IMG/VR virus record: IMGVR_UViG_3300028392_001917
Location: 1 to 50,858 of that record
DNA from: a virus
DNA: 50,858 bases
Direction: 5' to 3' (one strand)
Shown: positions 7,017 to 14,839 of the stretch, piece after piece
Layout of the letters: each line of letters starts with the position of its first letter
Position numbering within the stretch: the stretch's first letter is position 1
Program-made: the position numbers and the translations under genes
The notes under the pieces: model-generated
The model's database searches: none
What the model was told of the DNA's origin: nothing
What the model saw: only the letters and a program-made list of their open reading frames with translations

Positions 7017-8889
7017 CCACGCCATCTTCCGCATCTTTTTTAGCCTGTTCTTCAGCTTTTTTAGCTGCTTCTTCGGCTTCGTGCTTCTTGGCTGTAATTG
7101 GACCCATTGCTTGATAAAGTTTTGGAACGCTGTCTTGAATGATTTTAGGATCATCACCTTTGATAGCATCACGAATTGCCTGTGCTGCATCGTCGGCATT
7201 GGCCTTTTCTTCTTCAGTAACTTGATCACCAAACTTATCAATATCTGCTTGGAATTCATTTAGGGTAGATTCTGCGCTATTACGTGCTTCAATAAGCTCA
7301 CGTAGTTTCTTATCTGATTCGGCATTAGCTTCGGCGTCTTGAACCATACGTTCAATTTCGTCTTTGCTAAGTCCGCTATCGGATTTGATAGTGATCTTAT
7401 TTTCTTGGCCGGTGCCTTGATCCTTGGCACTAATATTCATAATACCATTGGCGTCAATATCCAAAGTAACTTCAATTTGCGGAGTACCTTTACGTGCTGG
7501 AGGAATTCCACTTAATTTAAATTCACCAAGCAATTTATTGTATTGAACAAAATCACGCTCTCCCTGGAATACTTTAATATCCACAGCAGGTTGATTGTCT
7601 TCGGCTGTACTAAACACTTGACTATGTTTGGTAGGAATGGTTGTATTCTTTTGAATCAACTTAGCCATTACACCGCCCTGTGTTTCAATACCAAGACTTA
7701 GTGGAGTAACGTCCAGCAATAGAACGTCTGTACGTCCACCACCTAATACGTCACCCTGGATAGCAGCACCAGCGGCAACTGCTTCGTCTGGGTTAACATC
7801 CTTACGTGGTGCCTTGCCGAATAGTTTCTCAACTGTTTCGATAACCTTAGGCATACGTGTCATACCACCGACTAAGATAACTTCGTCGATGTCGCTGGCA
7901 GTAACACCTGCATCTGCCATAGCAGTTTTGCAAGGCTCAATACTACGTTGGATCAACTCGTCAACAAGCTGTTCCAACTTCGCACGAGTGATCTTAACAT
8001 TCATATGTTTAGGACCACTTGCGTCTGCTGTGATGTAAGGCAAGTTAACATCTGTTTGTGCTGAACTTGACAATTCAATCTTAGCTTTCTCAGCAGCTTC
8101 TTTCAAACGCTGGAGTGCCAACATATCCTTCTTAAGATCAACGCCGTTGTCTTTCTTGAATTCATCGACCAAGAAATCCATAATACGTTGGTCAAAGTCT
8201 TCACCACCTAAGAATGTATCACCGTTAGTAGATAGAACTTCAATTTGTTTGTCGCCATCAACGTTGGCAATTTCAATAATAGATACGTCAAATGTACCAC
8301 CACCTAGGTCATAGACAGCAATCTTACGATCACGCTTGTCTGCTTTATCCATACCATAGGCAAGAGCAGCGGCAGTTGGTTCGTTGATAATACGTAGAAC
8401 TTCAAGTCCTGCGATTTTACCAGCATCTTTAGTTGCTTGACGTTGCTGGTCATTGAAGTAAGCAGGTACGGTAATAACTGCCTGTGTAACTTCATGTCCA
8501 AGATAGTCTTCAGCTGTGAGTTTCATCTTACGAAGAACTTCGGCTGAAATTTGTGGAGGGGCAAGTTCTTGATCATTTGCACTAACCCAAGCATCACCAT
8601 TGCTGGCTTCGATGATTTTGTAGGGCATTAGATCAATGTCCTTCTGCACAGCTTGTTCTTTAAACTTACGTCCAATTAGACGCTTGGCTGCATAGATTGT
8701 ATTTTTTGGATTAGTAACTGCCTGGCGTTTTGCACTGGCACCTACAAGGATTTCATCGTTAGCATAGGCAATAATACTAGGAGTAGTTCTTGCACCTTCG
8801 CTGTTTTCGATTACTTTGGGGATACCGTTTTCAATAACGGCTACACATGAATTGGTTGTACCGAGATCGATACCGATTACTTTACTCAT
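6988..8889 (-). CDS. dnaK: Hsp70 chaperone DnaK
   Basis: 633 residues, full bacterial length. The N-terminus [20 protein letters not shown], the phosphate motif [14 protein letters not shown], the adenosine motif [11 protein letters not shown], the interdomain linker [13 protein letters not shown] and an acidic C-terminal tail are all present. It is an ATP-driven folding chaperone. No DnaJ or GrpE is seen in the window, so it presumably uses host co-chaperones. Expression is from its own consensus sigma70 promoter at 8972-9000, with an inverted repeat in the leader and an AAAGGAG site. A phage-encoded, apparently intact DnaK is uncommon. Confidence 0.97.
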   Translation of the reverse strand: MSKVIGIDLGTTNSCVAVIENGIPKVIENSEGARTTPSIIAYANDEILVGASAKRQAVTNPKNTIYAAKRLIGRKFKEQAVQKDIDLMPYKIIEASNGDAWVSANDQELAPPQISAEVLRKMKLTAEDYLGHEVTQAVITVPAYFNDQQRQATKDAGKIAGLEVLRIINEPTAAALAYGMDKADKRDRKIAVYDLGGGTFDVSIIEIANVDGDKQIEVLSTNGDTFLGGEDFDQRIMDFLVDEFKKDNGVDLKKDMLALQRLKEAAEKAKIELSSSAQTDVNLPYITADASGPKHMNVKITRAKLEQLVDELIQRSIEPCKTAMADAGVTASDIDEVILVGGMTRMPKVIETVEKLFGKAPRKDVNPDEAVAAGAAIQGDVLGGGRTDVLLLDVTPLSLGIETQGGVMAKLIQKNTTIPTKHSQVFSTAEDNQPAVDIKVFQGERDFVQYNKLLGEFKLSGIPPARKGTPQIEVTLDIDANGIMNISAKDQGTGQENKITIKSDSGLSKDEIERMVQDAEANAESDKKLRELIEARNSAESTLNEFQADIDKFGDQVTEEEKANADDAAQAIRDAIKGDDPKIIQDSVPKLYQAMGPITAKKHEAEEAAKKAEEQAKKDAEDGVVAADVQETV

Positions 8890-8920
8890 TATTTCTCCTT
8901 TGATTAAGTAAGATTTTTTT

Positions 8921-8933
8921 GGGCACTATGCCC
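8921..8933 (-). promoter_or_regulatory. Inverted repeat GGGCATAGTGCCC in the dnaK leader
   Basis: Same 13-mer as before hsp20, at the same 31-base separation from the ATG, followed by a run of seven A on the minus strand. It lies downstream of the dnaK promoter, so it is within the transcript. Confidence 0.6.
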
Positions 8934-8971
8934 GATAAGATATCCAATATAGGTATATCGTGCATTTATTT

Positions 8972-9000
8972 ATTATAGATAGATCATGTATCTGTGTCAA
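8972..9000 (-). promoter_or_regulatory. Consensus sigma70 promoter for dnaK
   Basis: TTGACA, 17-base spacer, TATAAT: a perfect match to the bacterial housekeeping consensus on the minus strand. The -35 box overlaps the end of the upstream small gene, so dnaK is uncoupled from the operon above it. Confidence 0.85.
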
Positions 9001-9262
9001 CATGATCGGCAGCTTTTGCTACATTTTTCATTATTTCTATATATTTTTTACTACTCTGCTCCGAATCAAAATTGGATATCCTTTGTTCACCTAATGTTTT
9101 TAACATTGGATGAATTAACTTTTCTGTGATCCTACGACTCATATTTTCTAAAACCGTGTCTATGTCTTCGCCCTGGGCAATTTTTTGCATAGCACGACCT
9201 GTTTCAAACATTTGAACACGACCGGCCCATGACTTCATAGACTCACCGGGTTTAATTTTCAT
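8984..9262 (-). CDS. Conserved small protein, unknown function
   Basis: 92 residues, charged and predicted helical. No family recognised. It begins with an ATG that shares its first base with the peptidase gene's stop codon (TAATG), so it is the last gene of the coupled operon running from 13.1 kb. Its end carries the dnaK -35 box. Confidence 0.6.
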   Translation of the reverse strand: MKIKPGESMKSWAGRVQMFETGRAMQKIAQGEDIDTVLENMSRRITEKLIHPMLKTLGEQRISNFDSEQSSKKYIEIMKNVAKAADHVDTDT

Positions 9263-10068
9263 TACAAATCAAATACCAATGTACTATTAATTTTAGGAGT
9301 AGGTGTAGGTTCCACATCCATACTTAGTAGATCGCCTACTACACGGCTGCGATTTCTGACATTAGTTTGCCCGAGTACAACTACTCCGAATAGCTCTTTA
9401 TTTTTTTCCACTAACATAAGCACACAGCGTCCCGCTGGATTGGTAAATCCAGTTTTGCTGATTAGAATATTATCGTAGACAAACATATCAGGATTAGTGT
9501 TTCTTATATTAATACGAATTGTCTTTTTACCCTTAGGTACATTTAATACCGCATTACGCTCCTTGGCTATTTTTCTAATCATCGGTTCATCTTTAATCTT
9601 ATACAGGAATTCAATGAGTTCTCGAGCAGTACTTTTATTGCCTTCTTTAAGTCCGGTACTGTCTACAATAATGGTATTTTCTAATGTTAAATCTTTTACA
9701 TAGTTGTTAACATCAAATAAGAATTTATCAAACCCGCCTGGATGATGATAGGCCAATGTTTCTGCTGCTCTATTATCACTACTGATTATCATGGATCGCA
9801 TTAGATCCACACGAGTCATATATACACCTCTGGGTACATGTCCGCCACTACGGCCATCAACTAATATTTTCTCATTAAGATCAACACCACTACGTATAAC
9901 GGTCATAGCAGTAAATAATTTTGTAATGCTGGCTATGCTACGTACCTCCATATGATTATATCTCATAACATACATGGCCGCGTTATAATCATATAAAGCA
10001 TAGGATCCAGTTTGCCCATATGCTGCCAAGGACATTAGCATCGAAAGTATAATAAAGAGTTTTTTCAT
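9262..10068 (-). CDS. D-alanyl-D-alanine carboxypeptidase/endopeptidase (PBP7-like)
   Basis: 268 residues. A signal peptide (MKKLFIILSMLMSLAAYGQT) is followed by the serine peptidase S11 motifs: SITK (S-x-x-K nucleophile), SDNRAAET (S-x-N) and SKTGFTNPAG (K-T-G). These enzymes trim or cut peptidoglycan cross-links in the periplasm; PBP7/PbpG is the closest type. In a phage it may loosen the wall for lysis or remodel it during infection. It overlaps the preceding small gene by four bases. All catalytic motifs are intact. Confidence 0.88.
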   Translation of the reverse strand: MKKLFIILSMLMSLAAYGQTGSYALYDYNAAMYVMRYNHMEVRSIASITKLFTAMTVIRSGVDLNEKILVDGRSGGHVPRGVYMTRVDLMRSMIISSDNRAAETLAYHHPGGFDKFLFDVNNYVKDLTLENTIIVDSTGLKEGNKSTARELIEFLYKIKDEPMIRKIAKERNAVLNVPKGKKTIRINIRNTNPDMFVYDNILISKTGFTNPAGRCVLMLVEKNKELFGVVVLGQTNVRNRSRVVGDLLSMDVEPTPTPKINSTLVFDL

Positions 10069-10265
10069 ATGGAGTATTTAAGTGCAAAGAAGGTAGCGTA
10101 TTTGTCTTTATGGAAAGCAAATATTGCATGTTTTGGCATATTGTATTCAGTAGATCTCACATAAGTAAACTCAAAGTCAGTACCTTGTATCATTCCTTGT
10201 TGTCTTAACTCGCGAACTATTTCTATAGTTCTTGAGGCATCTATATATAAGGTAACTGTTTTCAA
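10065..10265 (-). CDS. Small protein, divergent member of FxLRWS-type family, TTG start
   Basis: 66 residues. The start is a TTG at 10265: it overlaps the upstream stop (TTGA) and is preceded by GAGGT at proper spacing. The C-terminus HAIFAFHKDKYATFFALKYSI matches the pattern of its neighbours (aromatic strand, charged turn, then TMFILRWS). Function unknown; it is the most divergent array member before the peptidase gene. Confidence 0.6.
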   Translation of the reverse strand: MKTVTLYIDASRTIEIVRELRQQGMIQGTDFEFTYVRSTEYNMPKHAIFAFHKDKYATFFALKYSI

Positions 10266-10549
10266 GAATACCTCAATATGAACATGGTCACATCTTTTTC
10301 GTCCTTGAAATAAAACTTCTTATCTTTCTCAAACCAACGTGCTCCGCTCTTGCCAAAGTGTTCTCTACACCAATCCATAGCAGGAGTGACTATATCGTCG
10401 TATTTGTTTTTATCAGTAACAGGTAGTGATACCCAATGATATTCACCAAGCCAACTTTTGGCCTTGCCTTTTTTCATTGGAGAAAGTTCAGGCTCCAATG
10501 TGACACCATTAAATGGGCTTGTATTAAAAACAGGAATTGTTGTTGCCAT
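10262..10549 (-). CDS. Small FxLRWS-family protein
   Basis: About 95 residues from the ATG at 10549, which shares a base with the upstream stop (TAATG). The C-terminus KKFYFKDEKDVTMFILRYS matches two other family members nearly residue for residue. The middle contains WCREHFGKSGARWF, like the AWAIEHFG and WCWQQWG segments of related genes. No known domain. The codons of the final LRYS supply the GAGGT ribosome site of the next gene. Confidence 0.7.
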   Translation of the reverse strand: MATTIPVFNTSPFNGVTLEPELSPMKKGKAKSWLGEYHWVSLPVTDKNKYDDIVTPAMDWCREHFGKSGARWFEKDKKFYFKDEKDVTMFILRYS

Positions 10550-10770
10550 TATGACCACCTTAATATAAACATAGTGTAATCTTTATCTTCGTTCCAAATA
10601 CACCATTCAAAATCATCATCAACTAAAATATTAAATTTACCTAACAATTCTCTTGATACCGCCCTAGTTCTTTTTTCTTGCGGCAATTCCATCATATCAG
10701 ACACTAATGGGTCCAATTGCCTTAGTAGCCTTGAAAAATTATTTAGTTCATGATATGGAGTTTTAATCAT
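10549..10770 (-). CDS. Small FxLRWS-family protein
   Basis: 73 residues from the ATG at 10770, which overlaps the upstream stop as ATGA. The C-terminus is DFEWCIWNEDKDYTMFILRWS. The final codons (AGG TGG TCA TAA TG) contain the Shine-Dalgarno-like AGGTGG and the overlapping start of the next gene. Function unknown. Confidence 0.7.
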   Translation of the reverse strand: MIKTPYHELNNFSRLLRQLDPLVSDMMELPQEKRTRAVSRELLGKFNILVDDDFEWCIWNEDKDYTMFILRWS

Positions 10771-11069
10771 GACCACCTCAATATAAACATAGTACGATCA
10801 CGTTCATCACGGAACCAATACTTACGATCACTGCCAACCCATCGAGCATTTTCTTTGAGCCAATCAGATTCTCCCATAGTATCCGCCATCCACTCACCCA
10901 TCTCATACCACTCTCCGGTATCATAGTTGTATGGTCGAACCCAATAGGGCCATTTGGGTTGATTGTCAGCATGGCCAGTTTCAAGGCGTTTCATGTTGAT
11001 TTCGTTTATCCATTCGTCGGCTAATTCGGATAACCATCTATCTTCAGCCATAGCACGTTTCTTAAGCAT
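10767..11069 (-). CDS. Small FxLRWS-family protein
   Basis: 100 residues, or 94 if translation begins at the second Met (11051). Trp-rich, with WLKENARWVGSDRKYWF followed by the shared end DRTMFILRWS. It overlaps the upstream gene by eight bases. The terminal codons again form GAGGTG four bases before the next ATG. Function unknown; a paralogue of the two genes downstream. Confidence 0.7.
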   Translation of the reverse strand: MLKKRAMAEDRWLSELADEWINEINMKRLETGHADNQPKWPYWVRPYNYDTGEWYEMGEWMADTMGESDWLKENARWVGSDRKYWFRDERDRTMFILRWS

Positions 11070-11316
11070 TAATCATTGTTCCAGAGTGTTCTACGGTGAG
11101 ATCATTGTCGGGTACAATAGGAGCATTCCACATCAGGGCCATCATTAATGCGTCTTTGTTGCTGTTGAAAACAAAGTCCATATAGTTGACATTGGCATGA
11201 CTTTGGAATCTATCACCGGGCAGGCCAAAATGTTCAATGGCCCAGGCACATACATCGGTCCATCGTTGCTCATTATCAAACTCACGACTCCATGATATGC
11301 GTACAGTACTTGACAT
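11062..11316 (-). CDS. Small protein, probable distant FxLRWS-family member
   Basis: 84 residues. It shares the middle motif CAWAIEHFGLPGDRF (compare CREHFGKSGARWF) and an aromatic strand plus FNSNKDALMMALMWN where relatives have FKDEKDVTMFILRYS, then a C-terminal extension. The ATG shares a base with the upstream stop (TAATG) and GGAG precedes it. Function unknown. Confidence 0.6.
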   Translation of the reverse strand: MSSTVRISWSREFDNEQRWTDVCAWAIEHFGLPGDRFQSHANVNYMDFVFNSNKDALMMALMWNAPIVPDNDLTVEHSGTMINA

Positions 11317-11522
11317 TATTCAACTCCGAAATGTTGTTTAATCTTTTTTCTATTACGATAGTATTCTTCGTAGGCCAAATCACTGACATTACATGCCTCA
11401 CTCCAGAATGCTTCTCCAGCCTCTTGTATAATCAACTTGGCAAACTTTTCGTAATTAAAATTAAGACCAAATTCATTGTGTTCCCAACATTGGGGCTCAA
11501 GTTCTTTGATTAGATTGTTCAT
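11316..11522 (-). CDS. Conserved small phage protein
   Basis: 68 residues. The segment NYEKFAKLIIQEAGEAFW plus the ending KKIKQHFGVE belongs to a small protein type common in tailed phages; its role is unknown to me. It overlaps the preceding 33-residue ORF as ATGA and the following gene as TAATG. Confidence 0.62.
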   Translation of the reverse strand: MNNLIKELEPQCWEHNEFGLNFNYEKFAKLIIQEAGEAFWSEACNVSDLAYEEYYRNRKKIKQHFGVE

Positions 11523-11620
11523 TCTATATATCTCCTAGAATCTTCATTAGAGCGATAACACATATATAGTACTCCTACAATATATCCAATTAAAAATCCA
11601 AAAAATAAATCCCAGGTCAT
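11519..11620 (-). CDS. 33-residue single-span membrane peptide
   Basis: A short frame from the ATG at 11620: MTWDLFFGFLIGYIVGVLYM, then a charged tail CYRSNEDSRRYIE. One clear membrane helix with a basic/acidic cytoplasmic end. Both ends overlap neighbours as ATGA, which argues that it is a real gene. Function unknown; small phage membrane peptides often alter the host envelope. Confidence 0.6.
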   Translation of the reverse strand: MTWDLFFGFLIGYIVGVLYMCYRSNEDSRRYIE

Positions 11621-11964
11621 TTCTTTTTCCTACGTTTAAGCATTTTCTGATATTGCTCATCAGTTAATGAATGGCTAGTATCACAATCTCCATTTGGATC
11701 TAAAGTACGACCACAATGGCAAGACCCACTCATATCTACTAAACGTGTCATACCTTTAATGGGCACTGACACAATGTTCCTTACCTGTCCGTCTAGGCTG
11801 AGAGGCAGGTCTGAATGTACAAGTACATTGCCCTCAACTTCTCTTATAACCATACCAACTAAAGGGACTTTGTTTAGTTTGCCAAATACTCTATCCCCGT
11901 AGTTGTACTTAGGTTTAGGTAGGTCTTTATCTCTTTGTAGAAACTGATCAGTTTGTGTTACCAT
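11617..11964 (-). CDS. Small protein with C-terminal Cys/His cluster
   Basis: 115 residues from the ATG at 11964, which follows the phosphoesterase stop by one base; a longer upstream start would overlap that gene and is less likely. The N-terminal part looks like a beta-rich domain (YNYGDRVFGKLNKVPLVG). The C-terminus has CHCGRTLDPNGDCDTSH, which may bind zinc, then a basic tail RRKKK. Function unknown. Confidence 0.6.
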   Translation of the reverse strand: MVTQTDQFLQRDKDLPKPKYNYGDRVFGKLNKVPLVGMVIREVEGNVLVHSDLPLSLDGQVRNIVSVPIKGMTRLVDMSGSCHCGRTLDPNGDCDTSHSLTDEQYQKMLKRRKKK

Positions 11965-11965
11965 A

Positions 11966-12784
11966 TCACACTTCAAAGTGGAAATCAGGTTTAAAACCAC
12001 TGGTATCCTCATGACCAACATATCCACGAGGATTGGCTACTACACGAGTATCGCCAATCATATAATCAACTGGATCATGCATATGCCCATGTACCCAAGT
12101 TTTGATGTTAGGAAAATCTAAAATCAATTCACTTAGGTCACTAGTGTATCCACCGTTCATGGTAAAATCATTCTTATATTTGTCATTGATACTTGCATAA
12201 CTAGGACCGTGGTGAGTAATGACAACAAAGGGTTTGTCACGATTCATTTCCAATACGGTTTTAAAATATTGTTTAGTTTTGAAATGCACTTGGGCAGTAT
12301 GCTCTGGTGTTAGTTTATGATACACATCTTTAGCAGGATAATGATTAGTTATAAGTTTGTAATCATTCATGAACTGCTTGAGAGTAAATGCTGTAATGCT
12401 GTCACCTTTGTTAAGGTCAGTCCATAGCGTAGCACCCATAAACATAACACCCTTGTAATTAACAACTTCGTTTTCTAACAAGGCAACATTCTTAGGTAGG
12501 ATGCTTTTTAGTTCATCATAGGTTTTATCAAACCGATTGTGATAATGCTCATGATTGCCAAGCACCATAAACACTTGATCATACTTTTCACATTCCCATT
12601 TGAAGAACTCTGAACAACGATAAAAAGTGTCGGGTGTATCTTGGATGAGTTTGGTGCTGTGGTGATGCTTGCGGATGCTACGTGCTTCGGCGATATCTCC
12701 GGCCAAGATGAGTACTTCGCCACCGGGAAGTTCTTGGTAGCCGAATTCTAAATGTAAATCTGAACAAACCGAAACTTTAATCAT
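11966..12784 (-). CDS. Calcineurin-like metallophosphoesterase
   Basis: 272 residues from the ATG at 12784, chosen because GGAG lies eight bases upstream and the protein then begins directly with the first motif (MIKVSVCSDLHLEF). Further motifs: LAGDIAEA, VLGNHEHYHN, VITHHGPS and VHGHMHDP. All metal ligands are present. Related phage enzymes hydrolyse phosphodiesters or phosphoproteins; the substrate cannot be read from sequence. Distinct from the LpxH-like gene at 2.1 kb. Confidence 0.85.
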   Translation of the reverse strand: MIKVSVCSDLHLEFGYQELPGGEVLILAGDIAEARSIRKHHHSTKLIQDTPDTFYRCSEFFKWECEKYDQVFMVLGNHEHYHNRFDKTYDELKSILPKNVALLENEVVNYKGVMFMGATLWTDLNKGDSITAFTLKQFMNDYKLITNHYPAKDVYHKLTPEHTAQVHFKTKQYFKTVLEMNRDKPFVVITHHGPSYASINDKYKNDFTMNGGYTSDLSELILDFPNIKTWVHGHMHDPVDYMIGDTRVVANPRGYVGHEDTSGFKPDFHFEV

Positions 12785-12801
12785 TCCAAACTCCAAATAT
12801 G

Positions 12802-13080
12802 TTATGTCCATTTAAGCAGGAACCATTGATATTCTTTATCAGTGGCAAAATAAATTCTTACCGTTTTTTGATTGTTAATCCAACACCACTGAGTGTTTGG
12901 ATCAGTAATTTTGTAAATAAATTCGTAGTCATCACTGGCACCCCATTGCTGCCAGCACCATTTTCTAATATCACAGAACAGTTGATGCTCTTTATAAAAG
13001 AAATCAGCACAGTACTTATACTTAGAATGACCATTCATTCGCCGATCAACTTTTTTGTGCTTCATTTTATTATTATACAC
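12802..13080 (-). CDS. Small FxLRWS-family protein, first gene of the operon
   Basis: 92 residues (or 87 from the second Met). It has KWCWQQWGASDDYEFIY, a Trp/Tyr strand and the C-terminal DKEYQWFLLKWT, aligning with the DxTMFILRWS ends of the 10-11 kb genes. The promoter -10 box ends only a few bases upstream, so the leader is very short for the first ATG. Function unknown. Confidence 0.65.
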   Translation of the reverse strand: MYNNKMKHKKVDRRMNGHSKYKYCADFFYKEHQLFCDIRKWCWQQWGASDDYEFIYKITDPNTQWCWINNQKTVRIYFATDKEYQWFLLKWT

Positions 13081-13100
13081 TAAACCGGTAAATTTGTCAA
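13072..13100 (-). promoter_or_regulatory. Consensus sigma70 promoter for the 13.1-9.0 kb operon
   Basis: TTGACA, 17-base spacer, TATAAT on the minus strand, in the divergent gap before the + strand YbaN-like gene. It should drive about a dozen overlapping genes down to 8984. Because the -10 box nearly abuts the ATG at 13080, the ATG at 13065 may be the true start of the first gene. Confidence 0.82.
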
Positions 13101-13132
13101 GTGGTTTCCAAACCGTTAAATAGTCAAAAGGA

Positions 13133-13558
13133 TTGAATATGGAAAAGATTAAAAAAGCACTTTGGTTCTCAGCAGGTATATTATTTTTGGGTATAGCCTA
13201 TTTGGGCACATTCATTCCAGGGCTACCATGGTCAACTCCTGCACTGCTAGCCACATGGTGCTTTAGTAAGAGCAGTAAAAAGTTTCACGACTATATGCTT
13301 AACCATAAACTGTTTGGTCCATTTATTAAAAATTGGGGAGAAGGGCGAGTATTCCCCACTTTAGCCAAATGGGCTATGTTCTTAAGTATGGATTTTAGTT
13401 TGATCCTAATCTATTGGCGCACAGGCAATTGGAAACTATGTTTAGGGCTAGGTATATTTTTTGCCTTAATCATACTATGGGCAAGTAGATTACCAGGTAG
13501 TAAAGAAGAAAGTGATAGAAGACGAGCCGCTGGAGAAAAACTAGGATGGTTCGGCTAA
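13133..13558 (+). CDS. YbaN-like (DUF454) inner membrane protein
   Basis: 141 residues, two or three hydrophobic helices. The motif GTFIPGLPWSTPALLATWCF followed by FSKSSKKFHDYMLNH is characteristic of the YbaN/DUF454 family. Role unknown; bacterial homologues sit in the inner membrane. It is one of the few + strand genes and converges on the 13555 gene with a 4-base stop overlap. Confidence 0.8.
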   Translation: MNMEKIKKALWFSAGILFLGIAYLGTFIPGLPWSTPALLATWCFSKSSKKFHDYMLNHKLFGPFIKNWGEGRVFPTLAKWAMFLSMDFSLILIYWRTGNWKLCLGLGIFFALIILWASRLPGSKEESDRRRAAGEKLGWFG

Positions 13559-14307
13559 CGTCGATGCTCGTAATGTACCTCAGCCCATTTAAAATTGTTC
13601 CAAGGCGAGTTCACTGCCATTGAAGTTTTTTCACGTATATCGTGGAAATACAATTTAGCATCAGTTTGAATACTATCAACTAAACAATGGAAACTACTAG
13701 GTACGCAATGTATTTCTTCAGCACATTGAATTAATTTAGTAAACCGCATCATATCATCGGTTATACCTTCTTTAATTTCAATAACTTTTATATCTTCTCG
13801 TAGACCTTGATGTTTTCTAAATTCCTGTACATTGATAGGAATACCATCAGGATCATCTCCTGTATATCTATGAATCAATATATAAGGTTCACCGTTGCTG
13901 AGAATTTGATAAAGTTCATCTGACCCTTCAATATGTTTAGGCAATCTAAAGTTTGAATATCTTAATCCAAATGACAATTCGTAATTTGAATAATGCTGTA
14001 CATCCCACATAGGGATAATTTGATAATTTTTAATACTGCTTTGTACAAGAGGAATTGATAATAATCTAGAAAGTCCATGTGCCTTTGCATATTGTGCATG
14101 ATGTTCTTCTATAGGCTCTAGTGCAACTACTTTTATATTAGGATGGTCTTGATACAATGTTTTTGTAGTTTTGTAGAAACTTGGTCGTGCAGGAAGATGT
14201 AATTCCTGGCATCTATCAGCATAATGATTTACCATGCCGCTTTGTACAAAGCTATCACCTAATCCAACGGAACCTAGAAAAAACAATCTATCAAATATTT
14301 TTATCAT
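13555..14307 (-). CDS. GT9-like glycosyltransferase-fold protein
   Basis: 250 residues. The beginning IFDRLFFLGSVGLGDSFVQSG and the late segment IQCAEEIHCVPSSFHCLVDSI resemble the two Rossmann halves of heptosyltransferase-type (GT9) proteins, where the second contains the donor site. No strict family motif was confirmed. The ATG at 14307 touches the stop of the exonuclease gene. Confidence 0.45.
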   Translation of the reverse strand: MIKIFDRLFFLGSVGLGDSFVQSGMVNHYADRCQELHLPARPSFYKTTKTLYQDHPNIKVVALEPIEEHHAQYAKAHGLSRLLSIPLVQSSIKNYQIIPMWDVQHYSNYELSFGLRYSNFRLPKHIEGSDELYQILSNGEPYILIHRYTGDDPDGIPINVQEFRKHQGLREDIKVIEIKEGITDDMMRFTKLIQCAEEIHCVPSSFHCLVDSIQTDAKLYFHDIREKTSMAVNSPWNNFKWAEVHYEHRR

Positions 14308-14837
14308 TATCGTTCTCTGATATTCAACTTACGATACATATTCTGTACCCCCACCGCTTGGCGTATAGCATCTTCCAATGCATCGTGTTTTCCACCTGTG
14401 GGCATATCTGGATCAAACCCAAGATCAAACAATGTTCGTGTATCACGCAATTGCCAAAAGTTCCAGGGCAACGGTTTGTTTAAAGAACGATAAATGTTCT
14501 CAAGTATGACCAAGTCGAAGGTAGCACCATGACTCCAAAAGGCACTACAGCCCCAAGCAAACTTATGGAACTGATCAATAGCATCTGCAAGAGGAATACG
14601 ATTGTCTGAACTAAATGCTTCTTCCATAATAGCAGGATCTTGTTTGGACCACCACTCAATGGTAAGAGGATCTACCTCTCTATTTAGAGCATCTTGGTCA
14701 TCAATATTGATACGGAAATAAATCTTATCTGAATATCCGGTTCCGTAGGGATTGAAGTGTACCGCTCCTAATGTCAGTACTACTGCATTAGGGGAGACTG
14801 CCATTGTTTCTAGGTCGACCATAAGGTGCTTTGCCAT
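14307..14837 (-). CDS. DexA-like 3'-5' exonuclease (DEDD/RNase T superfamily)
   Basis: 176 residues. Exo I: MVDLETMAVSPNAVVLTLGA (D-x-E). Exo II: WSHGATFDLVILENIY. Exo III: GKHDALEDAIRQA (H-D-A-x-x-D). This matches the Rv2179c/T4 DexA class that removes nucleotides from 3' ends. It probably recycles host nucleic acid or processes RNA. It lies directly downstream of the methyltransferase gene. Confidence 0.85.
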   Translation of the reverse strand: MAKHLMVDLETMAVSPNAVVLTLGAVHFNPYGTGYSDKIYFRINIDDQDALNREVDPLTIEWWSKQDPAIMEEAFSSDNRIPLADAIDQFHKFAWGCSAFWSHGATFDLVILENIYRSLNKPLPWNFWQLRDTRTLFDLGFDPDMPTGGKHDALEDAIRQAVGVQNMYRKLNIRER

Positions 14838-14839
14838 AA

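Noticed and set aside
11966-12811. Earlier start at 12811 for the second metallophosphoesterase.
   Set aside because: The ATG at 12784 has GGAG at correct spacing and begins at the first conserved strand. The longer form adds nine residues without support and overlaps the previous gene's end.
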